From assembly GCF_947623445.1 (NCBI RefSeq), contig NC_135243.1:3474501-3538500 (forward strand): a DNA stretch of 64,000 nt, written 5' to 3'. The notes under the pieces were generated by a model that saw nothing but the letters and a program-made list of their open reading frames with translations, did no database searches and was not told the origin of the DNA. The DNA is from Clavelina lepadiformis (Eukaryota; Chordata; Ascidiacea; Aplousobranchia; Clavelinidae). The stretch's first letter is position 1, and each line of letters starts with the position of its first letter. A program made the translations under genes and the position numbers. Below are positions 10,701-22,300 of this stretch, in pieces.

Positions 10701-11455
10701 AACACAGCTTTTATTACGTAATAATAGGTAATGTTAAAACGTATTTTTATCAAAGAAACTTACTGTTTGCTTTGTGTTGAATAATAATTATTACGAAAAC
10801 CACAGAAACCAACCATTATTTTGCTTCGTGTGCAAGCGATTACTTCACACCAGCACAGCAAATGATATAAAATGTTCACATAAAAGCTTGAAATAATTGT
10901 AGCGCACTAGCGCCAACATGCGATACAAAAGGTTGACTAGATCGATTATTATTGTAACTCGATAAGGTGCAGGGAAGGTCAAATGAGGTCATAAAATTAC
11001 TTGATTGTGTGGTCACAGGAGTAGGTGTGAGCCGTGACCTTGGGTAGTAGCAAACTTGCCATGAAACATGTTTTTATCTTGTGGACCGCGTATTATTTAT
11101 CTGCATCTGCTGTAAGTTAGCTGCGTCTGTTTAAAAAAAGGATTCTGAGAAAAGATGCTGCCTCGAAACTTTCCTGCGTCGTTTCCCGCATCAAGCTTGT
11201 ATGTGGAGTAAGGACGAGATTGCGATCTCTCCAATGCTAGGCTGCGAGGTCACTCACAAGTAGTCGAGGAGCTTCAACAACACGCATCAGGTCGCATGGA
11301 GCTGGATTTTGTGTCTGGCTGGTGTTGGAATAAGCTGCATTTCGCTTTCAGTGAATTATCTCGCAAAATTGTTTCAAAATTAAAACTTGTAGAAGCAGTG
11401 CTGGGGCTGATGCACGTGACAAGGTTTGAAAGGGCGACAGCAAATAATACGACCA
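7750..11455. other. No recognised gene
   Basis: AT-rich DNA with short ORFs only. 8725-8890 shares blocks with 54838-54990 and may be an old dispersed repeat. Apart from the unidentified ORF at 9900-10208, nothing stands out. Confidence 0.5.
9900..10208 (+). CDS. Unidentified 102-codon ORF
   Basis: I do not recognise this ORF. The predicted protein is mildly basic with four Cys residues in its last third and no clear domain or signal peptide. There is no obvious splice acceptor or Kozak-like context. It could be an exon or transposon remnant, or chance. Confidence 0.15.
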   Translation: MAQQGNTKLLRNFYKLMNCSVKEFMKENSSIKMINIAAHFHKSMDTKNFVPNPFLPVMVVKVKRRNDDINIIVCMNCIGFCSEPVNVQKQGLRCHYNDNTTT

Positions 11456-14400
11456 GATGTCATTTGAAACTACACCGCGGTTATTTTGCGAGTGACGCAA
11501 AAAATATTTTCTAAGAGTGCATCAGAACACGGCTTAAAAATATAAAGTTTTGACAAAATTCAGTAACTTTAAAAAATCAAAACAATAGCTTAATAGTCAG
11601 TGCCTAGGAGAAGCTGGAAGTTCTTGAGGACGACCGCATATCTGGATATCGGGGTCGAGTAGGAACCAATTGTGTGAATGTGGACGTGGATAGGGTATTT
11701 GGAGAATTCACTTGGGTATTTGGAGGTGGATAGGGGCGAGGCAGCCCTGGTTAAGCGGGACGTCGTAGCCCACCATGCACCTGAGGGAGAAGATGATGGC
11801 AGACTTGGTGATCGCTTTCGGCGCGTTCAAGTTGTTTATCACCATGGGGGATATCCCTTCGAAATCGAATGTCGCGCTGCTCTCCTGCGAGTCGATCCCC
11901 ACGCGGGGGTTGATCATTGATCCGTCGTCCATCTTGTCCGACGCGTGGAGTACGCCGTCCGTTGTCATGGAGACGTCGCGTAGCAGATTTCTAATCGGGA
12001 CCTCGGCGTGGTGTGTGTGCCATGTAAGCTTGGAGCACTTCCAACCCGGAACTCGATATAAGCTCCTGGACCAGGTGGAAACCCTAAACAGAAAGCTTCG
12101 TTGGAATAACTGTGATTGATACAGTTGTGACGTCACAAAGACACTTACCTTCTGGTTAGCAGCAACTAGCGACCTCAAGTCGGCCAGGTTGCCATGGAGA
12201 TTGCGGGTCCCGCTGCAACGAGGAAAATCCCCGGGGAGCATGAGAATCGCAGTTACTTCTGTGAGGTCACAAGTAAAAACAAGTTCAACAGTGTTTAAAG
12301 ATAATTCTGACTTATTAGAAAACCAGAAACCAATTCATCGTTTCACTAAACGACTACCATGAAACTTTTCAGCATCATATGATATGATAAAGCAGTCATT
12401 CACAACATTATCACAATCACAACCCATCATAAATCAATCTTCGCATAATGTTTCAGTAGTGGTTGGTTAACACAAACACCATTGTTAAACAACAACAATG
12501 AAATGTTTCAAACATCATATGATAAACTTTGTGATTAGATCTATAACATTTATCACATGGTCATACTCACGGGGAGATCAGGAAGATGAACTCCTCCAGC
12601 GCTAGGATGGTTGGAGAGGATGCAATCTCCCTCATTGATCTCTATCGCTCTCATCTGGTACTGCACCGCATCCTGCATGGCCCCTAGGTGGCCTGAGATG
12701 TGAGGAGCGTTGGAAACAAGACCACCATCAGGTCCGAAAAGAGCGCAGGAGAAGTCAAGTCGTTCCTGTCGATTCATGTAATGTTACACAAAAAATATTG
12801 AGTGTTTTCACGACACACAATGACAATAATAGAACTACACCTACTCTGTTATCAAGAACATATTTACACAAGCAAGTCTTGCAATATACACAAGACTATA
12901 CAGGACTTTCAACGACTGAACCACAGATAAAATGTCAAGGGCTGAGAAATCTTGGTGCAATAAATTCGCAGAAATTAGACCAAACTAGTAAAAGCAGTTT
13001 TGGACGATTATCTAGACCAGTGATGCACACAGCAGTCTCCAGCTTAAGTACGCAACTTAAATCTGGTCGGTTTGTGCGTAGTTTGCAATGTTTTTGTTAT
13101 TTCTTCCCTTGAAGTGTGCACAGTGACAGAACTGTACATCACAATCAACCCTTTTAAGCCGTAACAATTACGCAAGTGTAATTTCGTCTGTTGGGTTTAC
13201 TGTTACGACAACAAATGCAAGAAGCTTGGTCCTTGAGGTGAACTTTTTAATTTGGATCAGTAAAGTAGTCCAAAGCTTCAAACTTGTAATCGCAAACAGA
13301 TTAATTATTAATGTACCAGGTCGTGGATTAAAATCTGCATGCACTTTATACAACGCCTGCACGAGATGGGTGCAGTAGTGAGCTAGCCTGCAGTAAAATT
13401 GTACAAGTTTTTGCAGATGAAATGATTGTGTTAGGTGGTGAGTATAATTGCACAGTAGCTTACTCCTAGTAATTCTGTAACTTTTAACTGCGCATGATGT
13501 CAGGCAAAGGCAAGCATTTAAGTGAATCTCAGAGATTAGAAGTTATCACAGGGTTGGGGGAGCCAGCTCCTCCAAGTAAGTAAAGTTTTGCTCGGAAGGA
13601 CGAAGTGAGTGAAGACATTATTCCAAAGGTTTAGAAGAATCATCAAGAAGTTATTCGAAAATGATATCCTTTGAAGTCTGAAGAGACCAAAACAAAACAA
13701 TTTCGAGAATCTGTTGGTCAATTTTCTGAACTGGAGGATATGTTGTATGTTTGGATTGAAAGCAAGCGTCGCACAAGCCTTCCACTTCCGCCCTCATTGG
13801 CCGTTTTTAAAGCAATACAAATCGCCGAACAGCTATTGATATCAGAGGATGACTTGAAAGCTTCATGGCAGTGGCCGATTCCAATCACGTCATGGATAGC
13901 AGAAAATTCTTCTCCACGGTGAGAAGAACCCGAGAATGTTTATAACATGGAGCAAACTGGGTTATTTTTTCTGCTCTTGCTCATGCCATCTGAAGATGTC
14001 AGCACTATCCGAGGAAAAAGAAAGCTAAAGAACGAGTGTCACTGGTTGTTTGCGCAAATGCCACAGGAACGCATAAAGTTCCTTGTACATTGATTGGGAA
14101 ACCAAAATTTCCGGCTTGTGTCAAGAATCGAGAATGGCCTCTAAAGTAGTAAGTCAGGGTAAAGCATGGATGGATGTTGACAAGTGTTGGAAATGGTTCA
14201 ATAAAGTTTTTGATCCTTAAGTAAAGAAGAGAACAGGACGCCGGGTTCTCCTGTAGATGGACACTGGCCCTGGTCATTCTTCTGCTTTTGAGAGAAACAA
14301 CGTCAAGGTGGCATTTTCCCTTCCAACTGCACTAGCTGGAAGCAACCATGCGATATGGGTATAATTGCAGCACTAAAGAAAAGTTGAGATATTTGTATGT

Positions 14401-15700
14401 TAAAGATGTTCTTAGCCTTTATGAGCTAAAAGAGACTTTGAAGTTACGCAAACAAGAGCAAGCAAAAAGGTTACCCAGAGGGGCAGCGGGTGTTGCCTAT
14501 GGCAACCATCATCTGCTAGATGCAGCGAATTACGTCAACTATGCATGGGATGCGATATCAGAATCAGCGATAGAAAACTTGTTTAAAAGGGCTGAATTAT
14601 TTCCATTAGAAGGTGGCATTGTTGATGGATGAAATCTGATATGATCTTATGTCCAGGATACGAGAACTAGATATGAAAAAACTGTTTAATTTTTCGACAT
14701 GTGGTGGCTTACCACTTGATGTCACTAGAGCATGATCTTCAATCCCAGAAAGTTCGATACCTCCAACTCTGCCACCATCGTTGATGATGTCACGTCCTGG
14801 ACTGGCAAAAACAAATCCTTTCTTGTATCTGCAGATGGGTGAATGAGTTTGATGTTAGTGAACTAAATAATATTGTTTGAATAATCTAAAAATTTGAATG
14901 CTAAGTTTTAATAAAACGACAATGTAGCTGTTGCATAGTAATTGGTTGTGAACATTCTACAAATATCATTCGACAACAACTTATACATGGATGAGGTTCT
15001 TTGCAACTAAATGTGGAAAATACTTCAACTGCACCAGTGTTGACCTTAGAACCCACCTGGCTTGGAAAGTCGGCAAAAAGTCACCAAACTTTGATGCGAC
15101 AAAATCTAAGTTTTTCACCGTGGAAGGCTGACACATGAGGGCGCAGTCGGTCCGCTCATACCTCGGATTCAAATAAAGATCGGTTTTGATGTTTTCAGGG
15201 GAAACCCTGATCTGATAATGCTTGCACACATTCGGCTACACAATGGTGACATCTAGTGTAGGTATGGTCTCTGTGATAGAAATGCAACGAAATTGTTCTC
15301 AAAAGATTTATATCAAACAAATCAGAAAAGAACAAATTATTAGGTCATTGCAATCATCCAATTTACCAATACGAGATTACCAATTAACATATGTATATTG
15401 AGATGTTTATATGACATTTTATTATCCAACCATTACAGCGAGATGATGATTTAAACTGTGATAATACACTGTGATGTAACAAATTGGTAATAATGAAGTA
15501 AAATAACTGTCGCAAACTGTTAATTAAAAAAAAGTCACCCAAATGAATTAAATAAGTAAAAATATTCGGAAAAGACGTAACTATTTAATCTTGTTTAAAT
15601 AAGAGACAGCCTTTGTTGTAGAGAGAAGAGATTGTCAAGTTGCCTGAGCTACCGCAAAACTAGCACTAAATACACATGGACCACGAACGGAATGGCAAAT
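11456..15700 (-). pseudogene. Decayed 5-oxoprolinase copy A1 (exons 12-14, 18, 20, 21, 23 remnants)
   Basis: Exon and intron sequence matching the intact gene at 45.7-58.6 kb, in the same 3'-to-5' order but with gaps. Recognised pieces: an exon 23 scrap (about 11600-11650), exon 21 truncated (about 11656-12083), exon 20 (12149-12258, complete), exon 18 (12571-12765, 12 bp short), exon 14 (about 14690-14828), exon 13 (15057-15270) and a scrap of exon 12 (about 15610-15630). Disabling changes are plain: a 5-bp deletion near 12020 shifts the frame of exon 21, a stop follows LQIPK at about 11720, and exon 13 has an in-frame stop near 15250. Exons 15-17, 19 and 22 are missing, and a Tigger transposase remnant sits between exons 14 and 18. 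It cannot encode oxoprolinase. Confidence 0.85.
13494..14632 (+). pseudogene. Broken Tigger/pogo-type transposase
   Basis: A transposase of the Tc1/mariner-pogo (Tigger) group read across several frames. The N-terminal psq-like helix-turn-helix begins at 13494 (KHLSESQRLEVITGL). The CENP-B-type HTH (LEDMLYVWIESKRR) lies at 13730-13780. The DDE-domain marks follow: YNMEQTGLF near 13940 and NCTSWKQPCDMGIIAALKK near 14320-14380, then KDVLSLYEL. Frameshifts and stops interrupt the central part, so it is inactive. Inverted ends were not identified. The element sits within oxoprolinase copy A1, where exons 15-17 are lost. Confidence 0.85.
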
Positions 15701-18700
15701 TTTTCGTGGCAATTCGCCGTGAAAAATATCGGCTTCGTGTGCTCAGGGATGAAAACCTGGTGTGTGGTTGGAAATAATGAAGCCATGCTACATAATGTTG
15801 TCTGATATAATCAGGTAATTTCATATGATATGATACCAACTAAACAAATGATTGTTGGTAACCACATAAATTACCACATCGGCAATTAAATTGCCAAATA
15901 ACCACATAGCTGGTAAATTAGATAACCACATAATGGTGGTGGTCCCAGCATAAATCGCAAACTTCTGATAATGTTTTAGTAGCGGTTGGTTAACATAAAC
16001 ACCGTTGTGAAACAACCATGAAATTTTTGAACATCGTATGGCAAACTTTATGTTCAGATCTATAACATTTATCACATCACCAAGCAAATCACATGATCAT
16101 ACTCACGAGATTGATCAGGAAGATGAACTCCTCCAGTACATGGATGGTTGGAGAGGATGCAATATCCTTCATTGATATCTATCGCCCTCATCTGGTACTG
16201 CACACCATCCTGCATGGCCCCTAGGTGGCCTAGGATGTGAGAAGCGTTGGAAACAAGACCACCATCATGTCCGAAAAGAGCGCACGAGAAGTCAAGTCGT
16301 TCCTGTCGATTCATGTAATGTTACACAAAGAATATTGAGTGTTTTCACGACACAGAATGATCATAATAGAATTACACATACTCAGCTATCAACAACGTAT
16401 TTACACAAGCAAGTCTTGCAATATACAAAGACTAGACAGGACTTTCAACGACTGAACCACAGATAAAATGTCAAGGGCTGAGAAATCTTGGTGCAATAAA
16501 TTCGCAGAAATTAGAACAAACAAGTAAAAGCACTGTTGGACGATTATCTAGACCAGTAATATAATATAACAAACATGTATAAATATGACTAGTTCAAGCC
16601 AGACCTTAATGTTAGTGGATATCGCTGTCCGTTGTAGAATCCTACCCATCTGTTCTGCAATGCTCATGAACCTTTGATGTCAAAGATCAGAGGTTATAAT
16701 ATAGTGATGGGGTCAGTGATCCCAGTATAGCACATAACCCATAAAAGTTAATTGGGAATGACAAAAAACCCAACCACGCCAGTTACAGCTACCCCAATAA
16801 TAATTGTATGCATTTGGTATTCAATTTCCCAGTTATTGTCTTTTGGGTAAATTGTCAGTCATAAAAATCGCTTCGAGAAATTCAGTCCATCAAATAACAC
16901 TTAACAATAACAAATACCACCTATTTAAAATAACGGAGAATGACAAAGAACCCAACCACACCTTACAACTACCACAATGCTTCCAAAATACCAAAACTAC
17001 CACAACTACCAACTTGCTTCCAAAATCTGTATCTACGAAATAACACTGACCTGTGTGAAAATATAGAGAGTTGGATGGCGTCCAATTCCTTGCCAATATG
17101 CTTCGGCTTTCCCTTCCCTATCATGATGGTGACGTCACCTGAATAAGCGAATTTTCACAAAATTACAATTTCTAATCGCGGCAAGCTACAATGATGTTGT
17201 CAGTCTATCATGTAACAAAAAGACAACCCTCAACACAATCTAAAGTGATGTTACCATGATGTCATAATGCAATACATAGTCATACGCAACCATGATGTCA
17301 TACCGCAATACCTTTCTTAGTCATCTTTCCCTTGCAGTCAGGTTCCACCAAGATTGTGCTGATTTTGTGGATGATAATCGCTGGACCGTGAACCACCTGA
17401 CAGATCCTCTATGAAAGTCACAAAGTCACAATATTTTACATTTGGTAAAGATAAAATATCTCAAAAAGATCGAAAGGAAACAAGATACTCAATTCTATAA
17501 TATACAGTCGAAATCGGTTAATCGCATATCGGTTAAAGGCATAAATCGCTTAATAGCATTGCATAATCCCAAACCATTCCCATTCACTTGTGAAGAAAAT
17601 TCAATGGTTAATCGCATAAATCGGTTAATCGAATAGGTTTTCTTGATTGATTTGTAGACTTGTATCACTTAACCGCATATTTCCTTTGATGAAGTGTAAA
17701 GTCGCTGAAGATTATCCTCACCAATAAACAAAAATCATTGTCAGATCTCTCGCAAGGCTATAGAGACAGTAGCACGTAAATGATTTGAACAATAAAGTAA
17801 AACTTCACGAAAAAAAGCCTTCTCTACAGTGATTATGAACCACAAAACTACGTTTCATTTAAGGATTGTTACGGATCGTTACATCACAATAGAACAACAA
17901 GACTAATTTTTATTTAAGCATTGTTACGTCGCAAAGCGCAAACCACTGCAAAAACGTAGAATACCTGTACTGTACTGTAGCCTACGTATACGATATAAAA
18001 TGCCAGGAAATAGTAAGCCAGCAAAGCGAAAAGATTTATGTCTGTCCGATAGAATCCTTGTTATTGAAAAATTTTTTGTGTCGAAATCGAAAAGAAGGAA
18101 GCTCACTTGTTGCGTCATAATGCATTGTGTCATTCCAAAAATCGGCGAGGAGCAAGAATGCGTGCGCCGGTGTTTAAAAGAGAATAACGGAGAAAATGTA
18201 GGAACACATACACCGATTAATCGCATAAAAAAGCTTGGAAAATTGACTATGCGATTAACTGATTTCGACTGTATACACAAAAATATAACAAAGCATGTAG
18301 AGTCCAAACAACACATACTAGCACATATCGGCACATTGAAATAAAAACAAACTTTGTTCTGTTGTTGACATTAACAGGAAAATTTGTGCCATTGTTGAAA
18401 TTTTGTCTTAATTTAAGATTTCAAAATAAAATACCTGTGGCGCTTGTATGGTGACACCAGCTGTAGTAGACTTGAACACATGCTCATATTCCCCGTCGTA
18501 TCGACTTAGATCTGTTGATGTTCCTGTGTAAATAGTGTCATAAATTTCACGATGACAACACAAGGACATAACTTACGTAATCTTATTAATATTTACCTAG
18601 CTTGCGCATGCATGCAACATACATGCTCATACTGATACTGGATATCCTAGCGGCACCATACCTCCCATGTTGCACCCAATGCTGGGTTGGTCTTCAAATG

Positions 18701-18765
18701 ATGTCATAGTGTACCCCACTACGCCACCTGCTGGGCCGGATAATATTGCTCTATTTCCATCGAAC
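15701..18765 (-). pseudogene. Decayed 5-oxoprolinase copy A2 (exons 7, 8, 15-19 remnants)
   Basis: Pieces in the same order and strand as the intact gene. Exon 7 (18662-18765) and exon 8 (18435-18523) are full length with splice sites. Exon 15 is partial (17312 to about 17413), exon 16 (17051-17138) and exon 17 (16605-16671) are full length, exon 18 (16107-16302) is 11 bp short and thus shifted, and exon 19 is a scrap (about 15716-15758). Exons 9-14 were deleted: sequence matching intron 8 is joined directly to exon 15. A pogo-like MITE lies at the same place. In exon 7 the conserved GFDMGG is GCNMGG. No open path to a working enzyme exists. Introns 16 and 17 still resemble the intact gene closely, so the duplication is not ancient. 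Confidence 0.85.
17505..18271 (+). mobile_element. Pogo/Tigger-like non-autonomous element, TA target
   Basis: A 767-bp element with inverted ends CAGTCGAAATCGGTTAATCG, inserted at a TA dinucleotide (TATA/TATA context). The paralogous site near 52775-52790 in the intact oxoprolinase gene lacks it, which serves as an empty site. Inside, an ORF from 18000 begins with KRKDLCLSDRILVIEKF, similar to the N-terminal HTH of pogo/Tigger transposases, but it stops before any catalytic domain and its last codons run through the right end of the element. Confidence 0.8.
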
Positions 18766-18950
18766 CTGAGCATTGAGGAGTGTGAGATGTTGTATTTTAT
18801 ATCAGAAGACGTAAACATTTGATGAATCTTTTCCAACTCAAGGGCTGTTTGAGTGTTGAGTTTTTACAGGCGGACCAGATCATAGGCACAAACGATGTCA
18901 TAATTAGTTGGAGCTGTTACTTGCTCCTATATCTACGTTCCTCCGTGACC

Positions 18951-19229
18951 CGACACCTTATCGAAAGACACTTTATCGAACGACACTTAATCGAACGACA
19001 CTTTATCGAAAGACACTTAATCGAACGACACCTGATCGAAACGACACCTGATCGAAACGACAGTTGATCGAAAGACACTTTATCGAACCGAAAGTTGATC
19101 AAACGACACTTTATCGAACCGACAGTTAATCAAAACGACAGTTGATCGAACGACACTTTATCGAACCGACAGTTCAAGCAAGATTTTTGCGTGTTTCTCA
19201 AACATTGAAACAATGGGTCATTGTGATGT
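18951..19229 (+). repeat. Left TIR of the MULE element
   Basis: The outer about 220 bp is a chain of CGACAC(C/T)T(T/A)ATCGAA-like units, and the last about 60 bp is non-repetitive (TTTGCGTGTTTCTCAAACA). It pairs with 22037-22300. Repeated units in MULE TIRs may act as multiple transposase-binding sites (inference). Confidence 0.85.
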
Positions 19230-19777
19230 TCAGCTATCTGTCCATGTTTGTTTGATAAAGTTAGATTTTGTAATTTTTGAGATATTGTGATATTTATATA
19301 ATTTTGCTCTCTCTCCGCATTGAAACGTATTACTCATTTACGCACCAATAACTTGACTAACTATTCTTTTTCGTTCTCTTTTCACAGCGGGGGCGCGGCG
19401 TAACAAGAAGAATTTATAGAAATGTGTCACTTTTAGAAATACCTAATTTACACTAAATTCACTTTCTTTAGTTTTACAATTATGATGTATACAGGAAGCC
19501 AGATGATGTTTCTACTAACCTGTAATAATCTCATCGTCTACGACGCATAGGTTTCTAGTAATTAACGATTGCAAATGTGTGTGCGGGGTTGGCCACACCT
19601 AGTTTTTTTAGTAAACTCGCGAGCCTGGTTAGGATAGGGTTAAAAGATCCACAATTTATTGAAACAACTGACGATATGCACTGTTAAAAGAACGACAATT
19701 TATTAAAAGAACTGACAACATGCACTGTTAAAAGCACGACAACTGACGAAGTGCACATTTCAATCGCATTCATTTAA

Positions 19778-21133
19778 TCACAAGTTGTGTGCAATTGCTC
19801 GAAGATAACTTTTTATGTCCATATTTGTTGAGTCATAATTTTCAACTATGCTCCTCAGACGTTGGTTGACAGCGTCGTAGCGCTTCTTCCGTGGTGGGCC
19901 ATCGATTCCAGCACTCAATTGTTCAATTAACAATTCGTTGGAACCTTGTTCCTGCTTAATTTTTTTGACGAGTCTGCGAAGCGTCGGATGGGATATTGAG
20001 ACACGCTTGCTGAACGCATTGTGCCATCCTTCAATGCTATTATTCGTTCGTGGAAGGTCATCTTGAACCCGGTGGAAGACATTCCAACATCGGATAGGAA
20101 ATAGAGGTTGACGACGATTCCTGCGACACAATCGTCCAATCCAAGTATTTTCAAAATAGTCAATGTATTCAGACAAGTGCTGCTCATCGTCGTCACTGAA
20201 CGTGGCCAGGAAGTCCTCGAACCGTTGTACAACGTCTTCAGGCGGAACGAATGCCAGTGCCTGGAAGCATTTTATGCGAAGGGCGTGCTCTGCATCTTCA
20301 TTGAACCACCGCTGCAGAGAGAGAGCCTGAATTTTCCGGAAGCTACATTGGCCAAAATGGAAAAGGCAGCCGAGAATTTCTGCCCGAGGGAAGCTGGAAG
20401 AAAGAGCATTATATGCTGCCATTTCAAAGTCTATTGTTACGGTTTCTGGGGCTATTCCTGGTCGCTGTTGTTCCAATAAACCAAAGATGCGATTGTACAC
20501 AGCTTCAGATTTGTTCTCGGTAACGGTGTATACGAGTGGCACCGTGCGATTTTCATCGACCAGCGCGTGTATCGTGTACAGCTGGTATCCAAGTGGGGCA
20601 ACATCGAATGTACCGTCACAAAACCAATTAGCGCATTTGTTCAGTATATCCAGATTCTTTTGAGACGCAAACATATAGAATTCGTTCTCATCGTCTTCCT
20701 CGATAACGAAGGCTTCTCCCCTCGGTGTCACGCGGAGTTCATCCATCAAGCCGATTCCTTCTGGACATACGCGCTTTCGCTGTATCATCCGCTTTAATGA
20801 TGTTGCTTTAGGGAGAGCACCAGCGGTGGCTAAGGATATATCCTGCGTTTCCCTCTGAATAATGTTTGAGGTACGTTCATCTGAATTGATTGCTCGATCT
20901 CGCATGCTGGCTTGTGCTCTTGCAACTATAACACGTGCAGGGTTTGGTGGATGACTGTGTTCAGATGGTGCTCTCTTGAGGCTGTCGTCCTCGGCTGTGG
21001 ATAGACGGCTTTTGCATTTGAGGTAGTCCTCACATCTCCAGTAAGTTACGCCATTTGTTGTTTTGTCACGAACGTACAAGAAACCGTCCAAGGCCAACTT
21101 TCGTTTGCCTTTATCACTTAAAATGAATTCCAT
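19778..21133 (-). CDS. MULE transposase with N-terminal FLYWCH zinc finger (451 aa, intact)
   Basis: Transposase expected to cut and join the element ends in the nucleus. I start it at the ATG at 21133, because the FLYWCH finger follows directly. An upstream in-frame ATG at 21268 would add 45 residues that look like translated non-coding sequence. FLYWCH spans about residues 10-63 (GFLYVR, W32, C34, C40, H59, H61). The MULE catalytic domain follows: FCDGTFD with D173, VTIDFEMA with D235, a C-x2-H motif (CLFHFGQ, C256/H259) and NNSIEGWHNAF with E368. All three acidic residues and the zinc ligands are present and there is no stop or frameshift, so the protein could be active. No SWIM finger is visible at the C-terminus. 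Confidence 0.88.
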   Translation of the reverse strand: MEFILSDKGKRKLALDGFLYVRDKTTNGVTYWRCEDYLKCKSRLSTAEDDSLKRAPSEHSHPPNPARVIVARAQASMRDRAINSDERTSNIIQRETQDISLATAGALPKATSLKRMIQRKRVCPEGIGLMDELRVTPRGEAFVIEEDDENEFYMFASQKNLDILNKCANWFCDGTFDVAPLGYQLYTIHALVDENRTVPLVYTVTENKSEAVYNRIFGLLEQQRPGIAPETVTIDFEMAAYNALSSSFPRAEILGCLFHFGQCSFRKIQALSLQRWFNEDAEHALRIKCFQALAFVPPEDVVQRFEDFLATFSDDDEQHLSEYIDYFENTWIGRLCRRNRRQPLFPIRCWNVFHRVQDDLPRTNNSIEGWHNAFSKRVSISHPTLRRLVKKIKQEQGSNELLIEQLSAGIDGPPRKKRYDAVNQRLRSIVENYDSTNMDIKSYLRAIAHNL

Positions 21134-21271
21134 TTCGATATGTATACAATCGTTATTAACGTGGAAAAAATTACAAGAATTCTTAAGATGTCTAAAATCA
21201 AATAGTGTGGAAATGTAAGTATACACAATATGATCAAATAATGTAATTATAATAGTCATATAACTCATAAA

Positions 21272-21790
21272 TAGGGCAACCAGTTTTTTGACCCAAAAAT
21301 TTTTAACTTTGACCTTAAAATTTGCAAAGTTTGACCTTTATTTTGCAACTTGCCTCATTGACAACTTGATGCCTCATTAATTACCTGATGCCTCATTAAT
21401 ACTATAATTCACACTCACTTCAGTATATTACACCACATTGCTGCAATCTCAATCGTACCAATCACAAAAAGAGCAAAATATTTGTGTTCACACTTCAACA
21501 ACACAGCATTAAAGTGACACTTGATGCTGCTTGCTTTGTGAAAGTTTTTCAACATCTGGTGGCAAGTCATATGAAGCAAGAGCCAGAACATTTTCTAAAT
21601 AGGCGTCGGAAATGCGTGATCTTAGCTTGCTTTTCGTGAATTTCATTGTTGAAAACATTTGTTCACATGTGTACGTGCTACCAAGCATCGAAGCCATTTA
21701 TTTTGCGCTGTCGGTCAAGCTGGGATAAAGACCACTTTCAAGAAGCTACTTTGTGTAAAAGTCAGACAGCGACATGCCCCTTGCTATTAA
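21272..21790 (-). pseudogene. hAT transposon fragment with hAT C-terminal dimerisation domain
   Basis: Begins at 21272 with the hAT-type terminus TAGGGCAACCAG, shared with the MITE at 2884. On the minus strand 21509-21697 encodes the end of a hAT transposase, with the dimerisation-domain signature LGSTYTCEQMFS followed by KSKLRSRISDAYLENVLALA. In-frame stops occur upstream (about 21700 and 21750). The rest of the transposase and the other terminus are missing, so this is a truncated copy inserted in the MULE element. Confidence 0.8.
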
Positions 21791-22036
21791 ATTTTGCCTT
21801 CAATTCCTTACTCTTTGTATCTATAATGACTAGTCTAGTCTACTGTACAGACAATCTCGTACTTAGTAATTCTCGTGCGTATTCTTGTGATATCTTATTA
21901 ATATGTGGGCGGGCCGGCCGCCATGCGAAATCGAACACTTTATGATACAAATATAAAATATAGATATAAAATATAAATCGTCAACTTTATGATATATACA
22001 TCACAATTCATTAATGCACACCATTACAAAGACCGC

Positions 22037-22300
22037 ACATCACAATGGCTCATTGTTTCAATGTTTGAGAAACACGCAAAAATCTTGCTTGAACTGTCGG
22101 TTCGATAAAGTGTCGTTCGATCAACTGTCGGTTTGATCAAATGTCGGTTCGATAAAGTGTCGTTCGATCAGCTGTCGTTTCGATAAAGTGTCGTTCGATC
22201 AACTGTCGGCTCGATTAGCTGTCGTTTGATAAAGTGTCTTTCGATCAGCTGTCGTTTCGATCAGGTGTCGTTCGATAAAGTGTCTTTCGATAAGGTGTCG
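22037..22300 (-). repeat. Right TIR of the MULE element
   Basis: Inverse of the left TIR. The outermost units (GATAAGGTGTCG at 22289-22300) mirror the left end base for base over about 35 bp. Unit order further in differs between the two TIRs, which suggests unequal exchange among units. Confidence 0.85.

Larger units (their letters stand above)
18951..22300 (-). mobile_element. MULE-type DNA transposon with FLYWCH transposase and tandem-unit TIRs
   Basis: A 3350-bp element. The left TIR (18951 to about 19229) and right TIR (about 22037-22300) are inverted copies. Their outer part is an array of 15-16-bp units such as CGACACTTTATCGAA; the inner part is unique sequence ending in GTGATGT. Between them lies one transposase gene on the minus strand. 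A fragment of a hAT transposon (from 21272) is embedded in the interior. No matching 9-bp target duplication was found at the outer ends. FLYWCH plus MULE transposase with long TIRs fits the Mutator superfamily, perhaps the Phantom group; that finer assignment is inferred. Confidence 0.85.

Noticed and set aside
16804..17146. Plus-strand ORFs over the exon 16 remnant
   Set aside because: They are antisense to a recognisable oxoprolinase exon.
19133..21268. Longer 496-codon start for the MULE transposase
   Set aside because: The extra 45 residues are AT-rich, without domain content, while the ATG at 21133 sits directly before the FLYWCH finger.
18951..22300. CRISPR-like or satellite reading of the CGACACTTTATCGAA arrays
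   Set aside because: The units lie as inverted arrays at both ends of a transposase-bearing element, with no spacers; TIR structure explains them.
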